From JAFECT01 sp036501825 (GTDB lineage Bacteria; Pseudomonadota; Alphaproteobacteria; Caulobacterales; Caulobacteraceae), in contig DASXZP010000026.1 in assembly GCA_036501825.1 (NCBI GenBank), positions 310,001 to 374,000 on the forward strand: a DNA stretch of 64,000 nucleotides. Reading direction: 5' to 3'. Positions within the stretch are counted from its first letter, which is position 1. Each line of letters starts with the position of its first letter. Position numbers and translations under genes: made by a program. The notes beneath the pieces are model-generated. The model worked only from the letters and a program-made list of their open reading frames with translations. It was not told the DNA's origin and ran no database searches. This document shows, piece by piece, positions 8,663-16,937 of the stretch.

Positions 8663-10042
8663 ATGACACCGCGTTGGACGCCCCAAACCTGGCGGCAAAA
8701 GCCCGCCCAGCAGATCCCGACGGACTATCCGGACCCGGCGGCGTTGAAGCGCGCCGAGGACCAGCTTCGCACCATGCCCCCCCTGGTGTTCGCCGGGGAG
8801 GCGCGCCGGCTGAAGGCGGATCTGGGCCGGGTCGCCCAGGGCGAGGCGTTCCTGCTGCAGGGCGGCGACTGCGCCGAGAGCTTCAAGGAATTCCACGCCG
8901 ACACCATCCGCGACACCTTCCGGGTGATGCTGCAGATGGCGGTGGTGCTGACGTTCGCGGGCCGCCGTCCGGTGGTGAAGGTCGGCCGTATCGCGGGCCA
9001 GTTCGCCAAGCCGCGCTCGAGCCAGGTCGAGCAGATCGGCGACGTGACCCTGCCGTCGTACCGCGGCGACATCATCAACGGCATGGAGTTCGAGGAGACG
9101 GCGCGCACGCCCGACCCCGAGCGTCTGTTGAAAGCCTACGCCCAGTCGTCCTCGACCTTGAACCTGATCCGCGCTCTGGCGGGCGGCGGCTACGCCGACC
9201 TCTACAACGTGCACAAGTGGACCCTGGGCTTCGTCTCCGACAGCCCCCTGGGCGCCAAGTACCGCGAGCTGGCCGACAAGATTTCAGAGACTCTCGGTTT
9301 CATGGAGGCCGTCGGCATTACCGCCGATCGCATGCCCGAACTGCACCGCGTGGACTTCTACACCAGCCACGAGGCGCTGCTGCTGAACTACGAAGAGGCG
9401 CTGACCCGCGTCGATAGCACCAGCGGCGACTGGTACGACACCTCCGCGCACATGCTGTGGATCGGCGAACGCACGCGTCAGCTCGACGGCGCGCATATCG
9501 AATATATGCGCGGCGTGAAGAACCCGATCGGCCTGAAGTGCGGCCCGACGCTGGAGCCGGACGATCTGTTACGCCTGATCGATGCGCTCAATCCCGCAGA
9601 CGAGCCGGGGCGCCTTACGCTGATCGGCCGGTTCGGCGCCGACAAGGTGGGCGAGCGCCTGCCGCGCCTGATGGGGGCGACCAAGAAGGCGGGGCGCAAG
9701 GTGGTCTGGTCGATCGACCCGATGCACGGCAACACGCTGAAGGCCGCCAACGGCTACAAGACGCGCCCGTTCGACCGCATCCTCGGCGAGGTGAAACGCT
9801 TCATCGAGATCGCCCAGGCCGAGGGCGTGCATCCCGGCGGCGTGCACCTCGAAATGACCGGCCAGAACGTCACCGAATGCCTCGGCGGCGCCCAGTCGGT
9901 GACCGAGGACGACCTGTCGAGCCGCTATCACACCCATTGCGACCCGCGGTTGAACGCCGACCAGGCGTTGGAGCTGGCGTTCCTGCTGGCCGAGAAACTG
10001 CGCGTCGAACACGTCCACGATCGCGCGGCGGCGTCGGCGTGA
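8663..10042 (+). CDS. class II 3-deoxy-7-phosphoheptulonate (DAHP) synthase
   Basis: A 459-residue class II (plant-type) DAHP synthase, the first enzyme of the shikimate pathway, condensing PEP with erythrose 4-phosphate. Family blocks seen are FLLQGGDCAESFKEF, KVGRIAGQFAKPRS, YRGDIINGMEF, RVDFYTSHEALLL, WIGERTRQLDGAH, NPIGLKCGP and VWSIDPMHGN. The ATG at 8663 (MTPRWTPQTWRQKP) matches the usual N-terminus; an ORF start at 8600 adds 21 unlikely residues. The stop overlaps the GTG of the prephenate-dehydratase-like gene, linking both to aromatic amino acid synthesis. Confidence 0.93.
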   Translation: MTPRWTPQTWRQKPAQQIPTDYPDPAALKRAEDQLRTMPPLVFAGEARRLKADLGRVAQGEAFLLQGGDCAESFKEFHADTIRDTFRVMLQMAVVLTFAGRRPVVKVGRIAGQFAKPRSSQVEQIGDVTLPSYRGDIINGMEFEETARTPDPERLLKAYAQSSSTLNLIRALAGGGYADLYNVHKWTLGFVSDSPLGAKYRELADKISETLGFMEAVGITADRMPELHRVDFYTSHEALLLNYEEALTRVDSTSGDWYDTSAHMLWIGERTRQLDGAHIEYMRGVKNPIGLKCGPTLEPDDLLRLIDALNPADEPGRLTLIGRFGADKVGERLPRLMGATKKAGRKVVWSIDPMHGNTLKAANGYKTRPFDRILGEVKRFIEIAQAEGVHPGGVHLEMTGQNVTECLGGAQSVTEDDLSSRYHTHCDPRLNADQALELAFLLAEKLRVEHVHDRAAASA

Positions 10043-10590
10043 ACCCAAAGACTTTGGGCAAGGCCGCCTTCCAGGGCGCGCCCGGGGCGTTCAGCCACGA
10101 GGCGTGCGGTCTCTACGCGCCCGGCTATGAGCCGGTCGCCTTCCCCTGGTTCGACGAGGCGATCGAAGCGGTGACCTCCGGCGTCTGCGACATCGCTGTG
10201 TTGCCGGTGCACAACGTGACGGCCGGGCCGGTCGAGGATGTTGCGCGCCTGCTGCCGCAATCGGGCCTGCGCGAACTGGCGCGGCACGACATGATCATCC
10301 GGCAGAACCTGATGGCGCTGCCCGGCGTGACGCTGGACGAGATCACCGAGGTGCGCACCCACCCGATGGCCATCGGTCAGTGTCGAATCTTCCTGAACAA
10401 GCATGGTCTGAAGGCGGTCGAGGCGCTCGACACTGCCGGCGCGGCCCAGGATCTCGCGGCGTCGGGCGAACGCACGGTCGCGGTCATCGCCGCGCGTGAG
10501 GCGGCGAACCTCTACGGCCTGAACATCCTCGCGCCCGACATCCAGGACGACCCGACCAACTACACGACCTTCGTGGTCGCAGGTCGCTAG
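10039..10590 (+). CDS. prephenate dehydratase-like protein, no ACT domain, altered signature motifs
   Basis: A 183-residue protein overlapping the DAHP synthase stop by GTGA. It aligns by eye over its whole length with the prephenate dehydratase catalytic domain: AAFQGAPGAFSHEAC, LMALPG, MAIGQCR, LDTAGAAQDLA and AANLYGLNILA. Two signature sites differ. The usual E-N-[ST] block reads VHNVTAGP (His58-Asn59-Val60), and the usual T-R-F block reads YTTF (176-178). The C-terminal ACT domain that senses phenylalanine is absent. It may be a non-catalytic or altered relative with a regulatory role beside DAHP synthase; a true PheA would then be elsewhere. Confidence 0.7.
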   Translation: MNPKTLGKAAFQGAPGAFSHEACGLYAPGYEPVAFPWFDEAIEAVTSGVCDIAVLPVHNVTAGPVEDVARLLPQSGLRELARHDMIIRQNLMALPGVTLDEITEVRTHPMAIGQCRIFLNKHGLKAVEALDTAGAAQDLAASGERTVAVIAAREAANLYGLNILAPDIQDDPTNYTTFVVAGR

Positions 10591-10597
10591 AGGACTC

Positions 10598-11260
10598 TCA
10601 GCCTTTCGCCGCGGGCGGTTCCTTTGCCGGATTGAACAGGCGTCGCGACACGAACCGCAGCGTGACAAGCAATCCGATCAGCACGACCCATGACAGGGTG
10701 CTCATGCTGCCGTGCAGCATCACGCCCAGAAACGATACGGCCGTGAACACAGTCGGCGCGAGCAACGCCATGACGAACAAATACACCCGTCCTGTGAGCG
10801 TCACGTCCGCCGCCACGAGCTTGCCGATGAACGCGGCGTAGCCCCAGCCGATCGCCTGAACAAAACTGATCAGCAGGATCAGGCCGACGTAGAGGAACGC
10901 CGGTCCGTTGCCGTTGATCGTATACATCAGGTCTGTCGCCGCCGGCAGCAAGCAAACCAGCGCCAGAAACATCAACGACAACCAGACCAGGACGGCGTCG
11001 ACGCGAACATAGCGCGCAAAGCTGCGCCGCTGGCTGATCCAGAAAATCGCCACCACCGCGAAACTGATGGCGTAGGCCTTGAGCTTGGGCGCGAGCGCCG
11101 TGAGCAGGCCTTGCCAACTCGCGCCGGTCGCTCCGCTCGGATGCAGGTCTAGCGCCAGCAGCGTCATCGCGATCGCGAACACGCCGTCCGAGAGCACAAT
11201 CATCCGCTCATAGGCATGCCGGTCGTGCCGGTCGGACAAGCTTTCGTCGACGTGAGTCAT
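10598..11260 (-). CDS. TMEM175-family (DUF1211) potassium channel-like protein
   Basis: A 220-residue six-helix membrane protein. The first helix carries LSDGVFAIAMTLLALDL, close to the FSDGVFAIA signature of the TMEM175 family, whose bacterial members form tetrameric K+-permeable channels. The ATG at 11260 (MTHVDESLSDRHD) is preferred to an ORF start 14 codons upstream. It is convergent with the prephenate-dehydratase-like gene and divergent from the chorismate mutase leader region, with its own promoter area near 11261-11340. Confidence 0.8.
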   Translation of the reverse strand: MTHVDESLSDRHDRHAYERMIVLSDGVFAIAMTLLALDLHPSGATGASWQGLLTALAPKLKAYAISFAVVAIFWISQRRSFARYVRVDAVLVWLSLMFLALVCLLPAATDLMYTINGNGPAFLYVGLILLISFVQAIGWGYAAFIGKLVAADVTLTGRVYLFVMALLAPTVFTAVSFLGVMLHGSMSTLSWVVLIGLLVTLRFVSRRLFNPAKEPPAAKG

Positions 11261-11370
11261 CGGGCCCTCCGGCGCGCAATAATTGATCGACCAGACGGTC
11301 AAGAATGCGAGATTCGTGATGGAATTCCCACACGTCTTCGCACATTAGAGCATTCTTTTACCGCCGACGC

Positions 11371-11400
11371 TTGACCGCGCGCGCCGCCTCAGGCGTTATG
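11371..11400 (+). promoter_or_regulatory. possible promoter for the Phe/Tyr leader and chorismate mutase
   Basis: TTGACC at 11371-11376 resembles a housekeeping -35 box. A weak -10 candidate CGTTAT lies at 11394-11399 after a 17-bp spacer, about 45 bp before the leader peptide start. The -35 match is good and the -10 is poor, so this is tentative. Confidence 0.35.
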
Positions 11401-11442
11401 TAGCCGCCGGAACTTGCCGGCGCGCGCGTATGGAGCAGGGTC

Positions 11443-11538
11443 ATGACCCGCTTTGACATTTCCCCGGCCACCCAGCAGGTGACGGCGCGCGGCTTCTATT
11501 ACGGCTTTTATTATTACGGCTTTCGATACGCCGGCTGA
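11443..11538 (+). CDS. Phe/Tyr-rich leader peptide of chorismate mutase attenuator
   Basis: A 31-residue reading frame preceded by a GGAG at about 8 bp from the ATG. It begins MTRFDISPATQQVTAR and ends GFYYGFYYYGFRYAG. Nine of the twelve residues at 18-29 are Phe or Tyr, mostly encoded by TAT and TTT, which are uncommon in this GC-rich DNA. It is followed by a candidate terminator hairpin and then the chorismate mutase gene, the shared precursor step to Phe and Tyr. This is the arrangement of ribosome-mediated transcription attenuation: stalling at Phe/Tyr codons when charged tRNA is scarce would favour read-through. Confidence 0.8.
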   Translation: MTRFDISPATQQVTARGFYYGFYYYGFRYAG

Positions 11539-11540
11539 GG

Positions 11541-11615
11541 CGATCGAGAGGGACCTTCCCACACCTTGATCGTCGGCCGGCGACCGCTCCCTCGAAGGGG
11601 CGGCCACCGACGTTT
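11541..11615 (+). promoter_or_regulatory. candidate attenuator stem-loops upstream of chorismate mutase
   Basis: A pause-type hairpin can form at 11541-11573 (CGATC with GATCG outside, GGGA-CCT-TCCC inside). A larger hairpin at 11571-11612 pairs CGTCGG with CCGACG outside and CCGCTCC with GGGGCGG inside, and is followed by TTT, as in a weak intrinsic terminator. GAGGGA at 11548-11553 can pair instead with TCCCTC at 11588-11593, which would break the terminator stem. Pairings were found by eye, not by folding. Confidence 0.6.
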
Positions 11616-11667
11616 GCAGCGCGCGTGACGCGCTCCCCGAAAAGCCAATTCAGAAAGCCGTAAGTTC

Positions 11668-12435
11668 ATGTCCAAGCTCTCCATCATCCCCGCCCGCGAA
11701 CCGGCGCCCACCGGTTCCGACCTGACGCTCGCTGCCCTGCGCGCCGAGATCGACGGTGTCGACGACGAAATCCTGCAGCTCGTGCTGCATCGCCAGCGAC
11801 TGGCCGGCCGCATCGGCGCCGCCAAAGGCCAGAGCGATCACCAGGTCTCGGGCCTGAAACTGCGTCCCGACCGCGAAGCGCGCGTGATCACGCGGCGCCT
11901 GGAGCGGGTTGAACCCTCCGAGCGGCGCCTGGCGCAGGCGCTGTGGCGCGAACTGATGAGCGCGGGGCTCAGCATTCAGGGGCAGCTCGAGGTCGCGGTC
12001 TGGTCGGGCGCGCGCAAGGACATCCGCGACGGTGCGCGCGCGCGCTTCGGCGGCTGCGCCGACTATAAGGACTACCGCCTCGCGTCGGACGCCCTCGACG
12101 CGGCGCTGGCGAACGACGGCGTCGCCGTACTCGCCCTCGACGGCGAGGATCCTTGGTGGACGATCCTGCTGGAGCGTCCGGACCTGTGGATTTTCGAAGG
12201 CCTCGGCCGCCGCGGCCCGATGGATCCGGCCGCGCTGGCGGTGGGCAAGCTCGATCCGGCGGTGCTCGCGCACGGCGTCGTCTACCGCGTGTCCACCGGC
12301 GGCGACAGCTGCATGGAAGGGCGCAGCGAGCGGGTGCTCGCGGTCAGCGAAGGCCGCCGCCTCTGCGTCCAGCGTGACAGCGCCGTGCTCGACCGTGAAC
12401 GCGGCTTCGTGGGCGCCGCCGCCGTCATCGGTTGA
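11668..12435 (+). CDS. chorismate mutase (AroQ type) with C-terminal extension
   Basis: A 255-residue protein. Residues about 19-100 form an AroQ chorismate mutase helix bundle: LAALRAEIDGVDDEILQLV, then HRQRLAGRIGAAKG and LRPDREARVITRR. Conserved Arg and Lys positions fit the active site that turns chorismate into prephenate. The remaining roughly 150 residues resemble the extension seen in other alphaproteobacterial chorismate mutases; it may be regulatory, but I do not recognise the domain. Expression is probably controlled by the Phe/Tyr leader at 11443-11538. The next gene, a carbonic anhydrase, seems functionally unrelated. Confidence 0.85.
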   Translation: MSKLSIIPAREPAPTGSDLTLAALRAEIDGVDDEILQLVLHRQRLAGRIGAAKGQSDHQVSGLKLRPDREARVITRRLERVEPSERRLAQALWRELMSAGLSIQGQLEVAVWSGARKDIRDGARARFGGCADYKDYRLASDALDAALANDGVAVLALDGEDPWWTILLERPDLWIFEGLGRRGPMDPAALAVGKLDPAVLAHGVVYRVSTGGDSCMEGRSERVLAVSEGRRLCVQRDSAVLDRERGFVGAAAVIG

Positions 12436-12512
12436 CGGCCGGGACACTTCCGCCGGGATCGAAGCATCGCCGCGCCGAACCGGTCATCATGGCCGGTGCG
12501 ATGGAGGCGGCG

Positions 12513-13274
12513 ATGCGTTCGACTTTAGGACTTTGCGTGCTGGCGGCGGCGATGTTCATGGCTGCGCCGGGGCAGGCGCAGTGGCGCACCCCCTGGGCCT
12601 ATGAGAAGGGCCCGATCGGGCCGGAGCACTGGGGCGATCTCGATCCGGACTACGCCGCGTGCAAGAGCGGTCGTGCGCAGTCGCCCATCAACATCGCGCA
12701 CGCGACCAAGACGGCGTTGCCGCCGCTGGCCTTCGCGTTCAGGGACGGGCCCGTCAGGATCGTCAACAACGGCTACACCGCCGTGCGGGTCGATTACGCG
12801 CCTGGAAACGGCAACGTCCTGACCATCGGCGATCACCGCTACGAACTGACCCAGTTCCACTTCCACCACCCCAGCGAAGAGGAGCTGAACGGCCGCCGCC
12901 CGGCCATGAACGCCCACTTCATGCTGAAGAGCGCCGATGGCAAGGTGATCGGCGTCGCGATCTTCATTCAGCCGGGGCGAGCGAACCCTGCGGCCGCGAA
13001 GCTCTGGACTCACATGCCTGCTGCGAAAGGTCCGCCGCAGACCATCGATCGTCTGACGGTGGATCCCGGCCAATTCTTGCCCAAGACCCTCGGCTACTAT
13101 CTCTATGAGGGGTCCGTGTCGGCGCCGCCCTGCACCGAGGGCATCGACTGGTATGTGCTGAAAACACCGATCACGCTGTCCCCCGCCCAGATCGAAGCCT
13201 TTGCCAAACTCTATCCGCATGATGTACGCCCGATCCAGCCGCTGAACGGCCGCGTCATTCGTGAACGGAAATGA
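12513..13274 (+). CDS. periplasmic alpha-class carbonic anhydrase
   Basis: A 253-residue protein with a signal peptide (MRSTLGLCVLAAAMFMAAPGQA), mature region starting near QWRTPWAYEKG. Alpha-carbonic anhydrase features are QSPINIAHATK, the zinc-binding ELTQFHFHHPSEE with two His ligands, and the third His in AMNAHFMLKSADG. The substrate-pocket segment is EGSVSAPPCTEGIDWYVL. It interconverts CO2 and bicarbonate in the periplasm. The ATG at 12513 is chosen because GGAGG lies about 6 bp upstream and the signal peptide begins there; two ATGs upstream are in frame. Confidence 0.9.
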   Translation: MRSTLGLCVLAAAMFMAAPGQAQWRTPWAYEKGPIGPEHWGDLDPDYAACKSGRAQSPINIAHATKTALPPLAFAFRDGPVRIVNNGYTAVRVDYAPGNGNVLTIGDHRYELTQFHFHHPSEEELNGRRPAMNAHFMLKSADGKVIGVAIFIQPGRANPAAAKLWTHMPAAKGPPQTIDRLTVDPGQFLPKTLGYYLYEGSVSAPPCTEGIDWYVLKTPITLSPAQIEAFAKLYPHDVRPIQPLNGRVIRERK

Positions 13275-13292
13275 GCGCTTTCCCCGTGGGCG

Positions 13293-14138
13293 TCACAGCG
13301 CCCCCGTCGAGATGAAGCGCACCACGCGTTCGCCCTCCGGATCGCCTTCGACGCCGAGGTCATGGTTGATCTGCATGTGGGTCTTGCCGGGCGCGAGATA
13401 GGTCGCCGCCTGACCGCCGGCGGCGTGCAGACGGCCCACCAGTTCCTTTGAGCGCCGTTCCGCGCTCACCCGGTCGGTGTAGAGGATCAGGAAAGGCGGA
13501 TAGGCCACACCGCTTTTCACCAGCTTGGTCGCCGACAGTTCCGCTGCGCGGGCGCCGAAAGCGCGTTCGTACATCTTGCGCAGCATCGGATGGTCCTTCA
13601 GCTCGTCGAGCTCGGCGGCCGCATCGTACCCGGCGCCGTCCAGCGCCATGACGCCGGCCAGGTCCGAAGGCTTCAGCCCGTGCGCGCCCAGGTACTGCGG
13701 GTCGATCCCGACCAGCGCCACGATCTGCGCCCCGGCCGAGTGGCCCATCAGGTAGAACCGCTTCGGATCGCCGCCGTAACGCGCGGCGTTCTGCAGCATC
13801 CACGTCGCCGCGCTCGCCACGTCCTCAGCGCAGCCGCCGGCATCGACCTGGGGCGCCAGGCGGTATCCCGCCGACGCCAGCAGCCAGCCGTGCCGCTCGG
13901 CGAAACCGGGCAGGGCGTTGACCCCGCGCTTGTCCCCGAAACTCCAGCCGCCGCCGTGCACGAACATCAGCACCGGCGCCTTGGCGAGCCCCGGGCGCGA
14001 ATAGACGTCGAGGCGCTGACGCCGGTCCGACCCAAAGGCGGCTTCCTCCGGCGCGGCGCCTGCTCGGCCGGCGGCGAAGGCGAGGGCGCAGGCGCCGCCC
14101 AGTGCGACCGCCACGCGTCGGGTCGGGGTCGAGGTCAT
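13293..14138 (-). CDS. secreted alpha/beta-hydrolase esterase (BD-FAE/HSL-like)
   Basis: A 281-residue protein with a signal-peptide-like N-terminus (RRVAVALGGACALAFAAGRAGA). It carries the oxyanion motif MFVHGGGWSFGD and the nucleophile motif MGHSAGAQ, with a late His in GKTHMQINHD. These mark the bacterial esterase group that includes BD-FAE and arylformamidase-like enzymes; substrates are probably ester-linked small molecules. ATG at 14138 is preferred over one six codons upstream. It is convergent with the carbonic anhydrase and divergent from the MATE gene. Confidence 0.8.
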   Translation of the reverse strand: MTSTPTRRVAVALGGACALAFAAGRAGAAPEEAAFGSDRRQRLDVYSRPGLAKAPVLMFVHGGGWSFGDKRGVNALPGFAERHGWLLASAGYRLAPQVDAGGCAEDVASAATWMLQNAARYGGDPKRFYLMGHSAGAQIVALVGIDPQYLGAHGLKPSDLAGVMALDGAGYDAAAELDELKDHPMLRKMYERAFGARAAELSATKLVKSGVAYPPFLILYTDRVSAERRSKELVGRLHAAGGQAATYLAPGKTHMQINHDLGVEGDPEGERVVRFISTGAL

Positions 14139-14249
14139 GGCTGAAGGATAGCGCACCGCATCGCCGGCGTGACCCCCGAGCCACGCCGCCGCTTATTTCC
14201 CCCGTCGGCCCTTGCCAGGGCGGGCGGCGCGGCCCAGCTACGGCCCCCC

Positions 14250-15632
14250 ATGACCAGCGAGAGCGTCATCGAAGCATCGCCGCGTGCGTCCACGCGGTCC
14301 GGACTCGCGGAGCTGTTGAAGCTCGCGTGGCCGGTGGTGCTCGCGCGCGTGGGCATTATGACGATGGGCTTCACCGATGCGGCGGTAGTGGGTCATCAGT
14401 CGGCGACGCAGCTCGGCTATCACTCGATCGGTTGGGCGCCGACGTCGATCATGCTGACGACGGTTCTGGGCCTCTTGATGGGCGTGCAGGTGATGACCGC
14501 GCGCCACGTCGGCGAAGGGCGCATGGAAGCGGCCGGCGGCGTACTGCGGCGCGGGCTGGTCTACGCCTTGATCCTGGGCGCCGCCTCCATTGCAATTTTG
14601 GTCGTGCTCGGGGCGCCGCTGATGCGCAGCGTCGGCCTGCCCTCCGATCTGACCGACGGCGCGACGCGCGCCATGATGGTCTTCGTCTGGTCGATGCCGG
14701 CCTATTTTCTGGCGACGGTCTGTATTTATTTTCTCGAGGCGCTGAAGAAGCCGATCCCCGGCATGATCGCGATGTGGGCGGCGAACGTGCTGAACCTCGC
14801 GCTCGATCTCTGGCTGGTGCCCGGTCATTCGGGTTTCCCGGTGGTGGGCGCGGTCGCGGCGGGCTGGGCCACCTTCTTCTCGCGCCTGTTCCTTGCCGTC
14901 AGCCTGTTGGCGTTCATCGTCTTGATGCCGCAGGCGAAGGCGCTCGGCATATTCAAAAGGCCGATCGACGGCCCGGACGCCGCGCGCGAGCAACTGCGCG
15001 TCGGATACGGATCGGGCGCGTCGCAGTTCCTCGAGATCGGGGCTTTCGCGACCATGACCTTCATCGCCGGCCAGCTGGGCGGCCTGCAGGCGGCGGCCTG
15101 GGCGACGATCCTGAACGTGGCGGCGATGATCTTCATGGGCCCGCTTGGCCTCTCCTCGGCGACCGCGGTGCTGGTCGGCCGCGCCTTCGGCGCGCGCGAT
15201 CACGACGGCGTCACGCGCGCGGGGTTCTTAGGCTTTGCAGTGACGACGGTGTTGCTGGCAATCATCTGCGTGATCGTGGGCTTTGGCGCCAATGCGGTGG
15301 CGCGCATCTATACGCTCGATCCGACCTTGCTGGGGATGATCGCGCCGGCGTTGGTGCTGAGCTGTGCGTTCTACATTCCCGACGGTCTGCAAGTGGTGGG
15401 CGCCCAGGCGCTGCGCGCGCGCGGCGACGTGTGGCTGCCGACGTTTTTCCACCTGGCGAGCTATGCCGTGATCATGGTCCCGTTGGCCTATGTGTTGGCG
15501 CACGACACGTCTTTGGGCCTGCAAGGCATCGTCTGGTCGGTGATCCTGGCGAGCTTCATCTCCGGCGCGCTGCAGGTCGGGCGGTTTGCGTGGCTTGCGA
15601 AACGCCCGCTGACGCCAAACCCCGCGCCTTAA
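14250..15632 (+). CDS. MATE-family efflux transporter
   Basis: A 460-residue protein with about 12 membrane segments. The MATE pattern is visible: LLKLAWPVVLARVGIMTMGFTDAAVVGH in the first helix, QVMTARHVGEGR after helix 2, and the repeat-like second half starting GYGSGASQFLEIGAFATM with SSATAVLVGRAFGARDHDG. It would export organic cations or antimicrobials with Na+ or H+ antiport; NorM-like members are the closest in style. The start at 14250 follows a weak upstream region, and an in-frame ATG at 14169 is less likely. Confidence 0.88.
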   Translation: MTSESVIEASPRASTRSGLAELLKLAWPVVLARVGIMTMGFTDAAVVGHQSATQLGYHSIGWAPTSIMLTTVLGLLMGVQVMTARHVGEGRMEAAGGVLRRGLVYALILGAASIAILVVLGAPLMRSVGLPSDLTDGATRAMMVFVWSMPAYFLATVCIYFLEALKKPIPGMIAMWAANVLNLALDLWLVPGHSGFPVVGAVAAGWATFFSRLFLAVSLLAFIVLMPQAKALGIFKRPIDGPDAAREQLRVGYGSGASQFLEIGAFATMTFIAGQLGGLQAAAWATILNVAAMIFMGPLGLSSATAVLVGRAFGARDHDGVTRAGFLGFAVTTVLLAIICVIVGFGANAVARIYTLDPTLLGMIAPALVLSCAFYIPDGLQVVGAQALRARGDVWLPTFFHLASYAVIMVPLAYVLAHDTSLGLQGIVWSVILASFISGALQVGRFAWLAKRPLTPNPAP

Positions 15633-15637
15633 CGCCC

Positions 15638-16666
15638 TCAGAACGCCCCATCCGTCATCTCCTCCTCGGTTTCCGGCCGGTAGCTCTGCATGTGCGCGTT
15701 GGAGAGATCGTTCTCCAGGCTCCAGTGGGTGCGACCGACGGCGACGCCCATGGCGCGCAGCTCGGCGGCGATCTCCCGGCGCTGTTCGGGACCGATCGCC
15801 GCATTACGCGCAAGCTTGCCTTCGTTGAGGCGCCAGCCGTACAGCGGGTCGCGCGTGATATCGATCACCGCCCCCGGGTCGCCGGTCCATTCGTAGAAGG
15901 CCGACTCGCCGCTGGTGGCATAGCGCATCTGGTTGCGCAGGCAGTTGCGATAGCGCAGCGCCGCCTCGCGGACGCCGGCCTTGGTGGTGATAGCCCTCAG
16001 CCGCGCCGTGCCCGGGAACGGCGGCGCGGGAAGCTCAGGGTAGAGGTCGTCGAGGGCCGTTTCGAACAGACCCTTGACGCTCGCCGCCTTGGACCAGCGC
16101 ACCAGAGCTTGTTCGGCGTCGTCCTCTCCGCGGGTCTGGCGGATTACGTCGTAGGTCTCTTTCAGCAGGACGGCCTGGTGCTCCGCCAGTTTCAGACCGC
16201 CGGTGCGGCCCCTGAGCAGGGTCGGGGGCAGAAGCGTCAGCGCGCGCACCTGGCTAGGCGTGATCGTGCCGGCGTGCCGGATCGCCTTCGCCGACGCCAG
16301 GGTGTCGAGCAGGGCGACGAGCTTGTTGTAGTCTTCAGGGCTCCAGGCGCGCTCGCCCAGGCGACCGAGCGCACGGCGCAGACCCGGCGGCGGTTTGGCG
16401 AGCGCGATCGCCGACGCGCCGGTGAACGACCGGTGCAGCAGCGCGTCCGCGTCCGCCTTCGACAGCAGAACCTTGCGCACGGGCTCCTGCGCGAGCGCCA
16501 CGCACACAAGGTGGCGGCGTTCGGCGGACGCGGTGACGAAGGCGGCATGCGGCGCGCGCCAGAGTGCGGCGACGCGCGGCGCGAAGACGCCGGCGAGGTG
16601 AGCGAGCAGCGGCGATGGCTCGCTGAGCAGCGAGCCCATGTCCGGCGTAGGGATACGAAGCAGCAT
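15638..16666 (-). CDS. protein of unknown function
   Basis: Encodes 342 residues from the ATG at 16666, with no signal peptide or membrane segment. The N-terminal two thirds is Ala/Leu-rich and helical. Near residues 230-310 there is a more conserved-looking block, RYRNCLRNQMRY, ASGES-like TSGESAFYEW, AVIDITRD and WRLNEGKLARNA. Its order (Cys, SGES, aliphatic strand, G-x-x-N) loosely recalls PcfJ-like proteins, but that is only a visual resemblance. It converges with the MATE gene 5 bp away. Function unknown. Confidence 0.65.
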   Translation of the reverse strand: MLLRIPTPDMGSLLSEPSPLLAHLAGVFAPRVAALWRAPHAAFVTASAERRHLVCVALAQEPVRKVLLSKADADALLHRSFTGASAIALAKPPPGLRRALGRLGERAWSPEDYNKLVALLDTLASAKAIRHAGTITPSQVRALTLLPPTLLRGRTGGLKLAEHQAVLLKETYDVIRQTRGEDDAEQALVRWSKAASVKGLFETALDDLYPELPAPPFPGTARLRAITTKAGVREAALRYRNCLRNQMRYATSGESAFYEWTGDPGAVIDITRDPLYGWRLNEGKLARNAAIGPEQRREIAAELRAMGVAVGRTHWSLENDLSNAHMQSYRPETEEEMTDGAF

Positions 16667-16937
16667 GATGATGTTCCGCAGGCCGTTCGCCTGCGGTGGC
16701 GGGCGGCCGGTTAAAGGGCGTGTGGCGATCGTAGGAGCGCGCACGCCCACGGCGGCATGAACCGGGACGCGCGCAAGCGGCCGCACGACGTGCGGCGACT
16801 TGAGGTGATGTGCGCGTCAAAGGTCATTCATTCATCCCGTGGTTCGAGGGACCGGCGATATCTCAGAGGTCGGGCGCGGGCGCAAGGGGCCGCCGTGCGG
16901 GTTCTTGAACAGCGTTGCGTGACGGACACAGGGGCTG

